This document shows, piece after piece, positions 1-8,511 of a stretch of DNA of 64,000 bases. Source of the stretch: Pseudolabrys sp. (lineage in GTDB: Bacteria; Pseudomonadota; Alphaproteobacteria; Rhizobiales; Xanthobacteraceae); the NCBI GenBank assembly GCA_026125895.1, contig JAHCKG010000004.1:163223-227222 (forward strand). Reading direction: 5' to 3'. The first letter of the stretch is position 1; the number at the start of each line of letters is the position of its first letter. The position numbers and the translations under genes were made by a program. The notes beneath the pieces were generated by a model. That model did not search any database. It was not told the origin of the DNA and worked only from the letters and a program-made list of their open reading frames with translations.

Positions 1-1116
1 GCCGCGGAACGGACAGGTCGGCGGAGTGTGGCTGAACACGCCGGTGACGGCGACGTCGAATGCGGGAATCCTGTAAACACCGGCAAGACCGCCAAGATTA
101 TTGGTCGACGAGTGCAGGCCGTTGAGCGCGATATAGGCGCCGATATTGGCCATGGTTTCGACGCGTAGCGCGAGAAAGCGGCCGTCCTTGTCGAGCGCCA
201 GCGCCACGTCGGAAATGTTGTCGCGGGCCTGGTGATCAGACAGGAAGCCTTCGCTGCGCTCGGCCACCCATTTCACCGGCCGGCCGGTGAGACGCGAAGC
301 CCACAGCACCAGTACCTGTTCGGGATAGACGCTGCCCTTCATGCCGAAAGAGCCGCCAACGTCGTGAGCGACGACGCGGAAGCGGTTGGCCGGCTCGCGG
401 AAGATTGCGGCGATCTCGCGCTGAATGGTGTGCGGCGATTGCAGGCTTGAATAGAGCGCGTAGCGGCCGTCCTTCGCCGTATAATTTCCGAGCGCGTTGC
501 GCGGCTCGATCGAATTGGTCGTCATCCGCGTGATGACGAGGCGGTCGCGGACCACGTGTTCGGCGTGCTCGAAGGCGTCGTCGGCGGCGGCGGCGGCGCC
601 CAGCCGGAGCACGAAGCAACGGTTGTCGCCCTGGCCGTCCCACACCACCGGCGCGTCGGCGTCGAGGCAATGCCCGGTGTCGGTAACAGCCGGCAACACC
701 TCGTAATCGATCTCGACCAGTTCGGCCGCGTCCTTGGCCTGCGCCAGGCTCTCGGCGACGACGGCCACGACGGCAACGCCGCTGTGCGGCGCGACGTCCA
801 CCGCCAGCGGATAATAGGGCGGCACGAAATTCGGCTCGCCATTCGCCTTGTGCCGCTGCACCCGCGACGGCAGGGTGCCGAGTTCGGCCGCGACGACATC
901 GGCACCGGTCAACACCGCGAGTACGCCATCGGCATTTTTCGCCGCCGCAACGTCGATGCCGACGATGCGCGCCGCGGCATGCGGCGAGCGCACCAGATAA
1001 AGCGCGGCGGCGGGACCGAGATCGACGTCGTCGGAATAGCGGCCGAGCCCGGCGATCAGCCGCGCATCCTCGCTGCGTGGAACAGGTTTGCCGATACCCC
1101 AATCGAGTTCACGCAT
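1..1116 (-). CDS. Xanthine dehydrogenase family molybdopterin-binding subunit (partial)
   Basis: This is the N-terminal 372 residues of a large molybdenum hydroxylase subunit; the reading frame stays open to the left edge of the window, so the rest lies outside. Such subunits hydroxylate aromatic or N-heterocyclic substrates with water, together with an FAD and a 2Fe-2S subunit not seen here. The first ~130 residues match the a/b hammerhead domain (SEDARLIAGLGRYSDDV). The Mo-cofactor-binding loop VGGSFGMKG lies near residue 255, after the segment SSLQSPHTIQ. The visible end (PPTCPFRG) lacks the CO-dehydrogenase AYRCSFR loop, so it is not a form I CoxL. The ATG start lies 15 bases beyond the stop of the upstream permease gene, making it a late gene of the same minus-strand operon. 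The substrate is unknown. Confidence 0.85.
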   Translation of the reverse strand, partial: MRELDWGIGKPVPRSEDARLIAGLGRYSDDVDLGPAAALYLVRSPHAAARIVGIDVAAAKNADGVLAVLTGADVVAAELGTLPSRVQRHKANGEPNFVPPYYPLAVDVAPHSGVAVVAVVAESLAQAKDAAELVEIDYEVLPAVTDTGHCLDADAPVVWDGQGDNRCFVLRLGAAAAADDAFEHAEHVVRDRLVITRMTTNSIEPRNALGNYTAKDGRYALYSSLQSPHTIQREIAAIFREPANRFRVVAHDVGGSFGMKGSVYPEQVLVLWASRLTGRPVKWVAERSEGFLSDHQARDNISDVALALDKDGRFLALRVETMANIGAYIALNGLHSSTNNLGGLAGVYRIPAFDVAVTGVFSHTPPTCPFRG

Positions 1117-1131
1117 ACCGCGGCCGATGCC

Positions 1132-1983
1132 TCATGCACCCGAGGTCGCGGCGAGCGCGGCCTTGTCGGCCGCGCGCTCAGCGTTTTTCTTGCGACCGCG
1201 ATTGCCGTGGAAGCCCTGCAACCAGCTCAGGATGAAGTTCATGCCCGCCGCGGTCGCGAAAATGAGGATCGCGTCGGCGTAGACCGAGGCGATGCGGAAC
1301 TGGTCGGCATAGCGGATCAGGCGGAAGCCGAGACCGCCCTGCGAATTGGCGATTTCGGCGGAGAGCACGCCGATGATCGACATTGACATGGCTAGCCGCA
1401 GGCTGGTCAGCACGGGGTTGGCCATCGCCGGCAGATAGACCTTCATTGCCATCTGCCAGGACGACAAATTGAAGCTGCGGCCGGTCAGCAGCAGAATTTT
1501 CGGGATCTGCACGAACGCGCTGGTCGTGCTCAGCACCACGGGGAAGAAGGCCGACAGCGACGCCTTGGCGATCTTGGACTCGATGCCGAGCCCGAACACC
1601 AGAAAAATGATCGGCAGGAAAATCACCTTCGGCGTGCCGCCGAGAGCGGTGATGAACGGCTCGAATACCCGGCGGCCGAACGGCTGGAGGCCGAGCATAA
1701 TGCCGAGAACCAGCGCGATCAGCGACCCGGCAAGAAAGCCTGCAGTCGCGGCGAAAACGGTCAGGCCGAGGTCGTAATAGAAATCCTTCGCCATCAGTTC
1801 CTGCGCCAAGGCCACGATCACGGCCCAGGTCGGCGGAATGACGCCTTCGTAGAAGAAGCCCGAGCGCGCGGCGAACTCCCAAAGCGCAACCAGGGCAATG
1901 ATCGTGAACACCCGGATCCAAAGGACCTGGAGATGAAGCGCGTGCTGCCGCGGGTTGAATATTCTCATCGCGACCGGATCCAT
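1132..1983 (-). CDS. ABC transporter permease (TauC/SsuC type)
   Basis: This is a 283-residue inner-membrane permease of the nitrate/taurine/sulfonate importer family. It has about six hydrophobic segments, and near residue 170 a cytoplasmic loop of the EAA type (SSWQMAMKVYLPAMANPVL), which contacts the ATPase. Its start overlaps the end of the next permease gene upstream by 19 bases, so the two are probably translated together and form a heterodimeric channel. The ATPase of the same family is not adjacent; the nearest is at 11118-11918, and no receptor gene lies in this operon. The cargo is unknown; given the context, an aromatic or hydroxy carboxylate is plausible. Confidence 0.9.
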   Translation of the reverse strand: MDPVAMRIFNPRQHALHLQVLWIRVFTIIALVALWEFAARSGFFYEGVIPPTWAVIVALAQELMAKDFYYDLGLTVFAATAGFLAGSLIALVLGIMLGLQPFGRRVFEPFITALGGTPKVIFLPIIFLVFGLGIESKIAKASLSAFFPVVLSTTSAFVQIPKILLLTGRSFNLSSWQMAMKVYLPAMANPVLTSLRLAMSMSIIGVLSAEIANSQGGLGFRLIRYADQFRIASVYADAILIFATAAGMNFILSWLQGFHGNRGRKKNAERAADKAALAATSGA

Positions 1984-2759
1984 TGTTCGCCGCGGCCGAT
2001 CAGCCAGTTGAGCATGACGCTGACCGCCGCGACGGCGAGGATGGCCGAATAGGTGCCGGGGATGTCGAAGCGGAAGTAGCGATCGGCGACGATACGCCCG
2101 AGACCGCCGACATCGACGAGATACTCGATCGCGACGATGTTGATCAGCGTGTACATCAACGCCAGACGCACACCGGTGGCGATGGTCGGCGCGGCCGCCG
2201 GCACCATGATGCGCCAGAAGATGGCGTTCTTCGACAGCGCATAGCTCAGGCCGACATTGATATAGGTTTGCTTGACGCCGAGGAACCCCTCCTGGACGTG
2301 AAGGATGAGCGGGATGAAACCCGGCAGGAATCCCATGACGATGAGCGTCACCTGATTGCGGCCGAAGACGACGAGAAACAGCGGGTACAGCAGGAATATC
2401 GGCGCCGCCGACAGCGACGCGAACCAGCTCGTATAGGCAATGCCGAAAGCGCGGCGCTTGTACATCAGGTGGCCGAGCGGAACCGCGACCAGGATTTCGA
2501 GCACCAGCGCGGTCAGCGTCGTCGTCATCGTCGAGCGCAGCGCGCCGAGGATATCGACCTTGGCCTGCAAATCGGCGATGCCGAGGATGGTGGTGCTCGG
2601 CTCGGCGACAATCGCCCGCGACACGAACCCGCCGCGCACCAGGCCTTCAAGCAGCAGCAGAAACGCGACCAAAACGAGAAGCGAACAGAACGCCGGCGAA
2701 CTGAGGAACCGGATCAGGACAGATCGGACGGTTGCGCGCGGTTTCGCCATGTCAGGCAT
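1965..2759 (-). CDS. ABC transporter permease (TauC/SsuC type)
   Basis: This 264-residue membrane protein is the second permease of the pair. It starts with a short basic N-terminus (MPDMAKPRATVRS), has about six membrane spans, and carries an EAA-like loop around residues 165-195 (ALSKNAIFWRIMVPAAAP). The start overlaps the stop of the ThDP enzyme gene by 8 bases and the end overlaps the next permease by 19 bases, so ThDP-1, both permeases and the molybdenum hydroxylase appear to be one transcript. Having two different permeases without an ATPase beside them is unusual for this family, where the order receptor-ATPase-permease is common. Confidence 0.9.
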   Translation of the reverse strand: MPDMAKPRATVRSVLIRFLSSPAFCSLLVLVAFLLLLEGLVRGGFVSRAIVAEPSTTILGIADLQAKVDILGALRSTMTTTLTALVLEILVAVPLGHLMYKRRAFGIAYTSWFASLSAAPIFLLYPLFLVVFGRNQVTLIVMGFLPGFIPLILHVQEGFLGVKQTYINVGLSYALSKNAIFWRIMVPAAAPTIATGVRLALMYTLINIVAIEYLVDVGGLGRIVADRYFRFDIPGTYSAILAVAAVSVMLNWLIGRGEQWIRSR

Positions 2760-4494
2760 CGCTCAGCCAGTCGAAGCTGGCGCCTCGCGAGGGATCGATC
2801 AGAACGTCGATGACATAAGGCTTGCCGGCCTCCACCGCCTTGATGCCGCGTTCCAGTGCCGCGAGTAAATCACCAGCTTTCGTAACGGGACCTTCGGCGG
2901 CTACGCCATAATCGCGCGCCAGGCCGGCGAGATCGACCGCCGGGTCGTCGATGCGCTGGCCGATCCAGCGATTGGTAACCGGACGCTTGCGCTCACGCGC
3001 CACGGTCTCCTGCTGGATTTCGTCGGTGAAATAGGAGCGATTGTTCGCCACCACCATCAGCAGCGGAATGTCGTAATGCGCCGCGGTCCACAAGGCCGAG
3101 GCGGCGCCGAGATACTCGCCGTCACCCATGATGCCGACCACGACCCGCCCCGAGCCGGCGAGCGCCAGCGCGGCGCCGACGCTCATGCCCGGACCGGAGC
3201 CAACGCCGCCGCCGCCGTCATAGCCGAGATAGTCGAGCGGCTCGCGGAACGGATAGCTGGCCGACGGCCAGTTCAGCGGCGCGCGCGCCAGCGTGATCTG
3301 CCGGCCTTCGCGCAGCTTCGCCATCGCCTGGCCGAGATCGGTGAGCGTCGGCGTCAGGCTGGGATCGCCGGCAAAATCGGGCGCCCTCTTCTGCTCGATG
3401 GCCATCGGCTTGGCCGGCGGCTTGAGCCGATCCAGCAGCGCCGCGACCGCCATGTGCGGCTCGACGGCCATGTCGAGATCGACCGGGGCCAGGCGCTGAT
3501 GATCGCCGCTATAGGAATTGTGCGCCTGATGATCGACGGTCACGCTGATCACCTTGGCCTTGCCGCCCGCCTGCAACAGCGTGTCGGCGAGATCGTACCA
3601 GTCGAGGCTGAGCACGAGATCGGCCTTACCGATGGTGGCCTTGTCGTTCGGCGACAGGAACAGGTCCTGTGGTCCGCCATGCAGCGGATGCTCGGTGGGG
3701 AACGAGGCGCCCATGCGCAGATCCGTGACGACGCGCGCATTGAGCCGCTCGGCCAGCGCGACCCGCTGGTCCCACTGCCCGCGGTCGAGCGAGACGCGGC
3801 CGATGAGCATCGCGATGTTCTTGGCGGCGGACAACATCGTAACGGCGCGGTCGAGCATTTCGGCTGACGGCGCCGCCGGCGCCTTCGGCTTGTAGCGCCC
3901 GATGTCCGGAAGCGCGATGTCGCCTTCCAGCGCGTCTTCCTGAAGGCGGCGGTCGAGGACCACGTAAGACGGGCCGCAGGGCGCGGTGTTCGCTGCCTGC
4001 CAGGCGCGCAGGATGCTGTCGATCTGGGCGCGCGGCGTCGTCGGCTGCTCGTCCCATTTGACGTAGTGGCGCACCAGCGCGCCCTGATCGCGGAACGTAT
4101 GGTTCCAGTCGATCCAGTTGCGGCGCACCGCGCTGTCCACCGCGCCGGTAGCGCCGAGGACCAGCATCGGTACGCGGTCGCACCAGGCATTGAAGATCGA
4201 CATCGTGCCGGCCATGAGGCCAACATTGCTGTGGACGACGACCGCCATCGGCTCGCCGCAGGCCTTGTAGTAACCGTGCGCGATCGCGACGACCGACTGC
4301 TCGTGCAGCGACAGCAGCATCTGCGGCTTTTCGTTGCCGAGATAGTTGATCAGGCTGTCATGCAGGCCGCGGAAGCTCGAGCCCGGATTGACGCAGACAT
4401 ATTTGATGCCGAGCCGGCGCAGGAGTTCGGCGACGATGTCGCTGCCCCAGCCCAGCACCGGCTTTGCATCTTTTTCCGTCTGATCCGCTTTCAT
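2752..4494 (-). CDS. ThDP-dependent enzyme, benzoylformate decarboxylase-like (ThDP-1)
   Basis: This 580-residue protein has the length and three-domain layout (PYR, central, PP) of the acetolactate synthase / benzoylformate decarboxylase superfamily. The ThDP-activating glutamate is E65 (SLHEQS). The Mg-ThDP motif starts with GDG at 457 and ends with NN at 485. H88 lies 23 residues after E65, matching by memory-based alignment the E47-H70 spacing of Pseudomonas benzoylformate decarboxylase; the NPGS loop at 36-39 corresponds to its Ser26 loop. A non-oxidative 2-oxo acid decarboxylase is the best guess. It is one of four paralogues here and most resembles ThDP-2. It follows an FMN 2-hydroxyacid oxidase and an aldehyde dehydrogenase in the operon. 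Substrate and exact reaction are unproven; carboligation remains possible. Confidence 0.85.
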   Translation of the reverse strand: MKADQTEKDAKPVLGWGSDIVAELLRRLGIKYVCVNPGSSFRGLHDSLINYLGNEKPQMLLSLHEQSVVAIAHGYYKACGEPMAVVVHSNVGLMAGTMSIFNAWCDRVPMLVLGATGAVDSAVRRNWIDWNHTFRDQGALVRHYVKWDEQPTTPRAQIDSILRAWQAANTAPCGPSYVVLDRRLQEDALEGDIALPDIGRYKPKAPAAPSAEMLDRAVTMLSAAKNIAMLIGRVSLDRGQWDQRVALAERLNARVVTDLRMGASFPTEHPLHGGPQDLFLSPNDKATIGKADLVLSLDWYDLADTLLQAGGKAKVISVTVDHQAHNSYSGDHQRLAPVDLDMAVEPHMAVAALLDRLKPPAKPMAIEQKRAPDFAGDPSLTPTLTDLGQAMAKLREGRQITLARAPLNWPSASYPFREPLDYLGYDGGGGVGSGPGMSVGAALALAGSGRVVVGIMGDGEYLGAASALWTAAHYDIPLLMVVANNRSYFTDEIQQETVARERKRPVTNRWIGQRIDDPAVDLAGLARDYGVAAEGPVTKAGDLLAALERGIKAVEAGKPYVIDVLIDPSRGASFDWLSDA

Positions 4495-4500
4495 CGGTCG

Positions 4501-5934
4501 CTACTGCCAGGTTTCGGTGATCGTCTTGACGTTCATGTGCTCGAGCAGACCTTCGATGCCGGACTCGCGGCCGATGCCGCTGTCCTTCATGCCGCCGAAT
4601 GGCCCTTCAGGCGCGGTCACCGTGACGCCGTTGATGGCAATTACGCCCGCTTGCAGCGCCTCGCCGATCCGCGCCGCATAGGATTGCGAGCGTGTGAAGG
4701 CGTAGGCCGCAAGCCCGTATGGCAAGCGGTTCGCTTCCCTGACGACGCCATCGAAATCCTTGAACGGCACTAGCGGCGCCAGCGGGCCAAAGGGTTCGGT
4801 ATTCATCAAACTGGCCTCTTTCGACAGGCAGGTGATGACGGTCGGTTCGAAGAAGAAGCCGGTATTGCCCTTGCGGCGGCCGCCGGTGGCGACACGCCCG
4901 CCGCGTGCTTCGGCATCGGCCACCAGTTTTTCCATGGCATCGATGCGGCGCGCATTGGCGAGCGGGCCCATCTGCGATTTCGCATCGAGGCCGCTGCCGA
5001 CCTGCAAGGCCGACGCCGCCGCGGTGAAGCCGGCGGCGAACTTGTCGAACAGCGAATCGTGAATGAAGAAGCGCGAACCGGCGGTGCACACCTGCCCGGC
5101 ATTGCGGAAGCGGCTGCCCACTGACAGCGAGATCGCGCGATCGAGATCGGCATCCTCGAAAACAATGACCGGCGCGTGGCCGCCCAATTCCAGCGTGACC
5201 TTCTTGAAATCATGGCTGGCGAGGGATGCAATATGCCTGCCAACATTGGTCGAGCCGGTCAGCGACACCTTGCGGATGATCGGCGACTTGATGAGGCGCT
5301 CGGATACCTGCGCCGGTTCGCCGAACAGGATATTGACGACGCCCTTGGGCACGCCGGCCTGCTCGCACACCTTGCCGAGGGCCACGGCCGTGCCGGGCGT
5401 CTCTTCCGCCGGCTTGAGCACGATGGAGCAGCCGGCGGCGAGCGCATGCGCAATCTTGCGGCCCGGCATCATGCAGGGGAAATTCCACGGCGAGAACGCC
5501 GCCACCGGACCGATCGGCTCATGCACGACCATGGTGCGGGTATTGGCGACGCGGCTCGGCACCAGGCGGCCGTAGATGCGGCGCGATTCCTCGGCCAGCC
5601 ACTCGAACAATTCGGCGGTTGCGCCGACTTCGGTGCGCGCCTCGGCGATCGGCTTGCCTTGCTCCAAGGTCATGACATGGGCGATGGCGTCCGTCTGCTC
5701 GCGCAGCAAAGTCGCGATCTTGCGGATGACCTTGGCGCGCTCCTGCGGCAGCACCTTCCTCCAGACCTCGAAGCCGCGCTCCGCCGCGGCGAGCGCACGA
5801 TCGATGTCGTCGGCCGAGGCGTAAGGCACGCGGCCGATCTCCTCGCCGGTCGCCGGGTTGAGCACGGCGCCGCTGCGCTTGCCGTCGCCTGTGCTCCACG
5901 CGCCGTCGATGAAGAACGCCAGGCGGTCGTGCAT
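4501..5934 (-). CDS. NAD(P)-dependent aldehyde dehydrogenase (GabD-like)
   Basis: This is a 477-residue aldehyde dehydrogenase that oxidises an aldehyde to the acid with NAD(P). It starts MHDRLAFFIDGAW; longer versions of the frame read into the upstream gene in the wrong frame. The general base glutamate is in TLELGGHAP and the catalytic cysteine in NAGQVCTAGSRF; the C-terminal PFGGMKDSGIGRE is typical of the family. The sequence looks closest to succinate-semialdehyde dehydrogenases. The gene begins 2 bases after the stop of the 2-hydroxyacid oxidase and ends 6 bases before ThDP-1. It could therefore oxidise the aldehyde released by that decarboxylase, as MdlD does in the mandelate pathway; that assignment is inference. 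Confidence 0.9.
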   Translation of the reverse strand: MHDRLAFFIDGAWSTGDGKRSGAVLNPATGEEIGRVPYASADDIDRALAAAERGFEVWRKVLPQERAKVIRKIATLLREQTDAIAHVMTLEQGKPIAEARTEVGATAELFEWLAEESRRIYGRLVPSRVANTRTMVVHEPIGPVAAFSPWNFPCMMPGRKIAHALAAGCSIVLKPAEETPGTAVALGKVCEQAGVPKGVVNILFGEPAQVSERLIKSPIIRKVSLTGSTNVGRHIASLASHDFKKVTLELGGHAPVIVFEDADLDRAISLSVGSRFRNAGQVCTAGSRFFIHDSLFDKFAAGFTAAASALQVGSGLDAKSQMGPLANARRIDAMEKLVADAEARGGRVATGGRRKGNTGFFFEPTVITCLSKEASLMNTEPFGPLAPLVPFKDFDGVVREANRLPYGLAAYAFTRSQSYAARIGEALQAGVIAINGVTVTAPEGPFGGMKDSGIGRESGIEGLLEHMNVKTITETWQ

Positions 5935-5936
5935 GA

Positions 5937-7013
5937 TCAGACCAATCTGCCGTTGGGCAAATGCGCGAAGGTGCTCATCTCGTGGCTGGGCCCCAGCGGA
6001 TCGACCGCGCAGAGATAATCCTTGGTCAGTTCCTTGAACGAGACGAGGCCGAGCAGCGCCAGCGTGTTGGTGATCTCGCGCTCGATCAGTTCGAGCGAGC
6101 GCACCAGGCCATCGGCGCCGCCGGCGGCCAGCGCCCAGCCCTGCATGCGGCCGATCAGCACCGCATCGGCGCCGAGCGCCACCGCCTTGATGACATCCGA
6201 GCCGCGCAGGAAGCCGCCGTCCACCAAAATGCGCGCCTTGCCCGCCGCCGCGGCGACGACGGTCGGCAGCGTTTCCATGGCGCCGAGACAATGATCGAGC
6301 TGGCGGCCGCCGTGGTTGGAGACGTAGATGATGTCGACGCCACGCTCGATCGCCAGCTTGGTGTCGGCGGCGGTCGCAACGCCCTTGAGAATGAACGGGC
6401 CGCCCCACTCCGCCTTGATGAAGTCCATCAACTCCCAGGTGATGGCGGACTGCAGATGACGGTTGGTCTGGGCCTTCACGCTCGGCGGCTGGTATTGATT
6501 CATCAATTGCCGCTCGCGGATGCCGTACACCGCCGAATCCACGGTCAGCGCCAGCGCCGCATAACCGGCCGTCTTGACGCGGCCGATGATGTCCTTGAGC
6601 CAGGCCTTGTCGCCGCGCACATAGAGCTGAAAGATCTTCGGGCCCTCGGCGGACTTGGCGCAATCCTCCAGGCTCGGCTGGGTGATCGAGGAGATCATCG
6701 GGATGGTGCCGAACTTCGCCGCCGCGGCGCAGGACGACGCGCCGCCGCCTTCATGGATCGCCTGCAGCGAGCCGATCGGCGCCAGCATCACCGGGATGCG
6801 CAGCTTGTGGCCGAGAAACGTGGTCGAAGGATCGACCTTGGACACGTCGCGGCAGACACGCGGCAGGAACGCGAGTTTGTCGAGCGCATAGCGGTTGCGC
6901 CGCAAGGTCGTCTCCGACTCGGCCGCACCGGTCAGATAGTCCCATACATCCTGGGTCAGGTTCTTGCGGGCAACCTCGATGATTTCCTGGTTGCAAGTGA
7001 AATCCGCGGCCAT
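5937..7013 (-). CDS. FMN-dependent alpha-hydroxy-acid oxidase/dehydrogenase
   Basis: This 358-residue TIM-barrel flavoprotein belongs to the glycolate oxidase / lactate dehydrogenase / mandelate dehydrogenase family, which oxidises L-2-hydroxy acids to 2-oxo acids. FMN contacts include PVMLAPIGSLQAIH and QLYV; the catalytic histidine and substrate arginine lie in SNHGGRQLD; the phosphate site is LVDGGFLRGSDV and GADAVLIGR. No membrane-binding insert is obvious, so it may be a soluble oxidase or a loosely bound dehydrogenase. It overlaps the operon logic of hydroxyacid oxidase, aldehyde dehydrogenase, ThDP decarboxylase. The natural substrate could be an aromatic or branched 2-hydroxy acid. 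Confidence 0.9.
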   Translation of the reverse strand: MAADFTCNQEIIEVARKNLTQDVWDYLTGAAESETTLRRNRYALDKLAFLPRVCRDVSKVDPSTTFLGHKLRIPVMLAPIGSLQAIHEGGGASSCAAAAKFGTIPMISSITQPSLEDCAKSAEGPKIFQLYVRGDKAWLKDIIGRVKTAGYAALALTVDSAVYGIRERQLMNQYQPPSVKAQTNRHLQSAITWELMDFIKAEWGGPFILKGVATAADTKLAIERGVDIIYVSNHGGRQLDHCLGAMETLPTVVAAAAGKARILVDGGFLRGSDVIKAVALGADAVLIGRMQGWALAAGGADGLVRSLELIEREITNTLALLGLVSFKELTKDYLCAVDPLGPSHEMSTFAHLPNGRLV

Positions 7014-7043
7014 CCGAGAACTCCGTAAACCTGTGCCTGTCGA

Positions 7044-8441
7044 TCAGTTCGCCGTCGCGGCTTCCACTTCCTTGATGGCTTCAAGGAAAATGTCGATACC
7101 TTTTCGCAAGTGCGCTTCGGTGATGACCAGCGGCGGCATCAGGCGGAACGTATTACCATTGCGGCCGCAAGCCATGACGCGCACGCCGCGCTGCTCGCAG
7201 GCCTTGGCGATCTGACCCATGTATTTGGCTTCGAGCGGCGTGCGCTTGTCCTTGTCGCTCACCAGTTCGACGCCGATGAACAGACCGCGGCCGCGCACCT
7301 CGCCGACCAGCCGGCAGGACTTCTGGAAATCGAGCAGGCGTTGCTTCAGGTCCGCCCCCAGCTTGGCGGCGCGGCCGATCAGATCGGTCTTGGGATCACT
7401 GAGGATTTCGAGATTGGCGAGACCGACGGCATTGACGACAGCGTTCTCGGCGCTGGTGATGACCTGCGAACTCTGCGGCAGTTTCTCGTAGAAACGCTTG
7501 TGCGCGGTGACGCCGGACAGCGGCATGTCGCCGCCGACCGCCTTGGCCCAGACCAGCATGTCCGGCTTGATACCGTAATGCTCGACCGCCCACATCTTGC
7601 CGGTGCGGCCGGCGCCGGCCTGCACTTCGTCGATGATGAGGATGATGCCGCGCTTGTCGCAGGCCTCGCGCAACGCCTTCATGAACTCGATCGGTGGATC
7701 GATGTAGCCGCCATCGGCCTGCATCGACTCGACGATCACGGCGGCAACGTCGTCGGCGCCGGTGTTCGGCGTGTTGAGCTTGAAGTCGAGATACTTGCCG
7801 CAGGCCTGCGCGCAGCTCTTGGCGTCGAAGCCGGCGAAGCAGCGATAGCAATAGGCGTACGGCATGTGGATCGCGCCGGGCATCAGCGGCAGATAAGGCA
7901 CGCGGAAATTCTCGCGCGTCGTCAGCGCCAGCGAGCCGTGGAAGACGCCGTGATAGGCGCCCTCGAAGGCGACGATCTGATGCTTGCCGGTAATCGCCTT
8001 GGCGAACTTGATCGCGGTCTCGACGGCGGCCGAGCCGCTCATGCCGAACACCGTGAAGCATTCGCCGCGCAGGCCCTCCGGCATGATATCCGACAGCTTC
8101 TGCGCCAGCTTCACCGTGCTCGACGACACCAGGCCCGCCGAATGCATCAGCTTGGTGGCCTGCTCGCGCACGGCTTCAACCACCTTGGGATGGTTGCGGC
8201 CGACACTCGACACCGCGACGCCCGCGGACAGATCGATGTAGACGTTGTCGTCAGGGTCCTTGATGCCGGCGCCGAAGCCCTCCTCGATCACCAGCGTGCC
8301 GCGCACCGACGGCCGCGTCGGGGTCTGCACCTTGAGGGCATCGTCGATGACCTGACGCGACTTCGGGCCCGGCAGCTCATTGGAGACGATCTTCGGCATC
8401 TCCGGATAAGACAGCTTGGCCAGTTCCTGCTCGGAAATCAT
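7044..8441 (-). CDS. Class III PLP-dependent aminotransferase (GabT-like)
   Basis: This 465-residue enzyme transfers an amino group, usually from an omega-amino group, to a 2-oxo acid. Phosphate binding is at GMSGSAAVETAIK, the pyridine-nitrogen aspartate is in LIIDEVQAGAGRTG, and the Schiff-base lysine is in VWAKAVGGDMPLSG. The segment YCYRCFAGFDAKSCAQAC resembles the cysteine-rich stretch of some 4-aminobutyrate aminotransferases. It lies 30 bases upstream of the hydroxyacid oxidase gene in the same orientation. Together with the GabD-like dehydrogenase this suggests conversion of an amino acid to a semialdehyde and then an acid, a route that may be separate from the decarboxylase branch. 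Substrate unknown. Confidence 0.88.
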   Translation of the reverse strand: MISEQELAKLSYPEMPKIVSNELPGPKSRQVIDDALKVQTPTRPSVRGTLVIEEGFGAGIKDPDDNVYIDLSAGVAVSSVGRNHPKVVEAVREQATKLMHSAGLVSSSTVKLAQKLSDIMPEGLRGECFTVFGMSGSAAVETAIKFAKAITGKHQIVAFEGAYHGVFHGSLALTTRENFRVPYLPLMPGAIHMPYAYCYRCFAGFDAKSCAQACGKYLDFKLNTPNTGADDVAAVIVESMQADGGYIDPPIEFMKALREACDKRGIILIIDEVQAGAGRTGKMWAVEHYGIKPDMLVWAKAVGGDMPLSGVTAHKRFYEKLPQSSQVITSAENAVVNAVGLANLEILSDPKTDLIGRAAKLGADLKQRLLDFQKSCRLVGEVRGRGLFIGVELVSDKDKRTPLEAKYMGQIAKACEQRGVRVMACGRNGNTFRLMPPLVITEAHLRKGIDIFLEAIKEVEAATAN

Positions 8442-8511
8442 GAAGACGCCTCGGACGGAGATGGACGGGGTTCAGACGCAGTCAGTCACATCGGCATATG
8501 ATTGGAGCGGA

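Noticed and set aside
236-1102. Minus-strand open frame of 288 codons
   Set aside because: It is rich in Arg, Gly and Ala, shows no family feature, and is a shadow of the molybdenum hydroxylase gene, which occupies another frame of the same strand and runs off the edge.
1983-2813. Long plus-strand frames opposite the permease genes
   Set aside because: Asp/Arg/Gln-rich antisense shadows typical of high-GC DNA; no ribosome site or domain.
4501-6663. A single 720-codon frame suggesting a fusion of hydroxyacid oxidase and aldehyde dehydrogenase
   Set aside because: The first ~240 codons are a wrong-frame reading of the oxidase gene; the aldehyde dehydrogenase has its own ATG at 5934 right after the oxidase stop.
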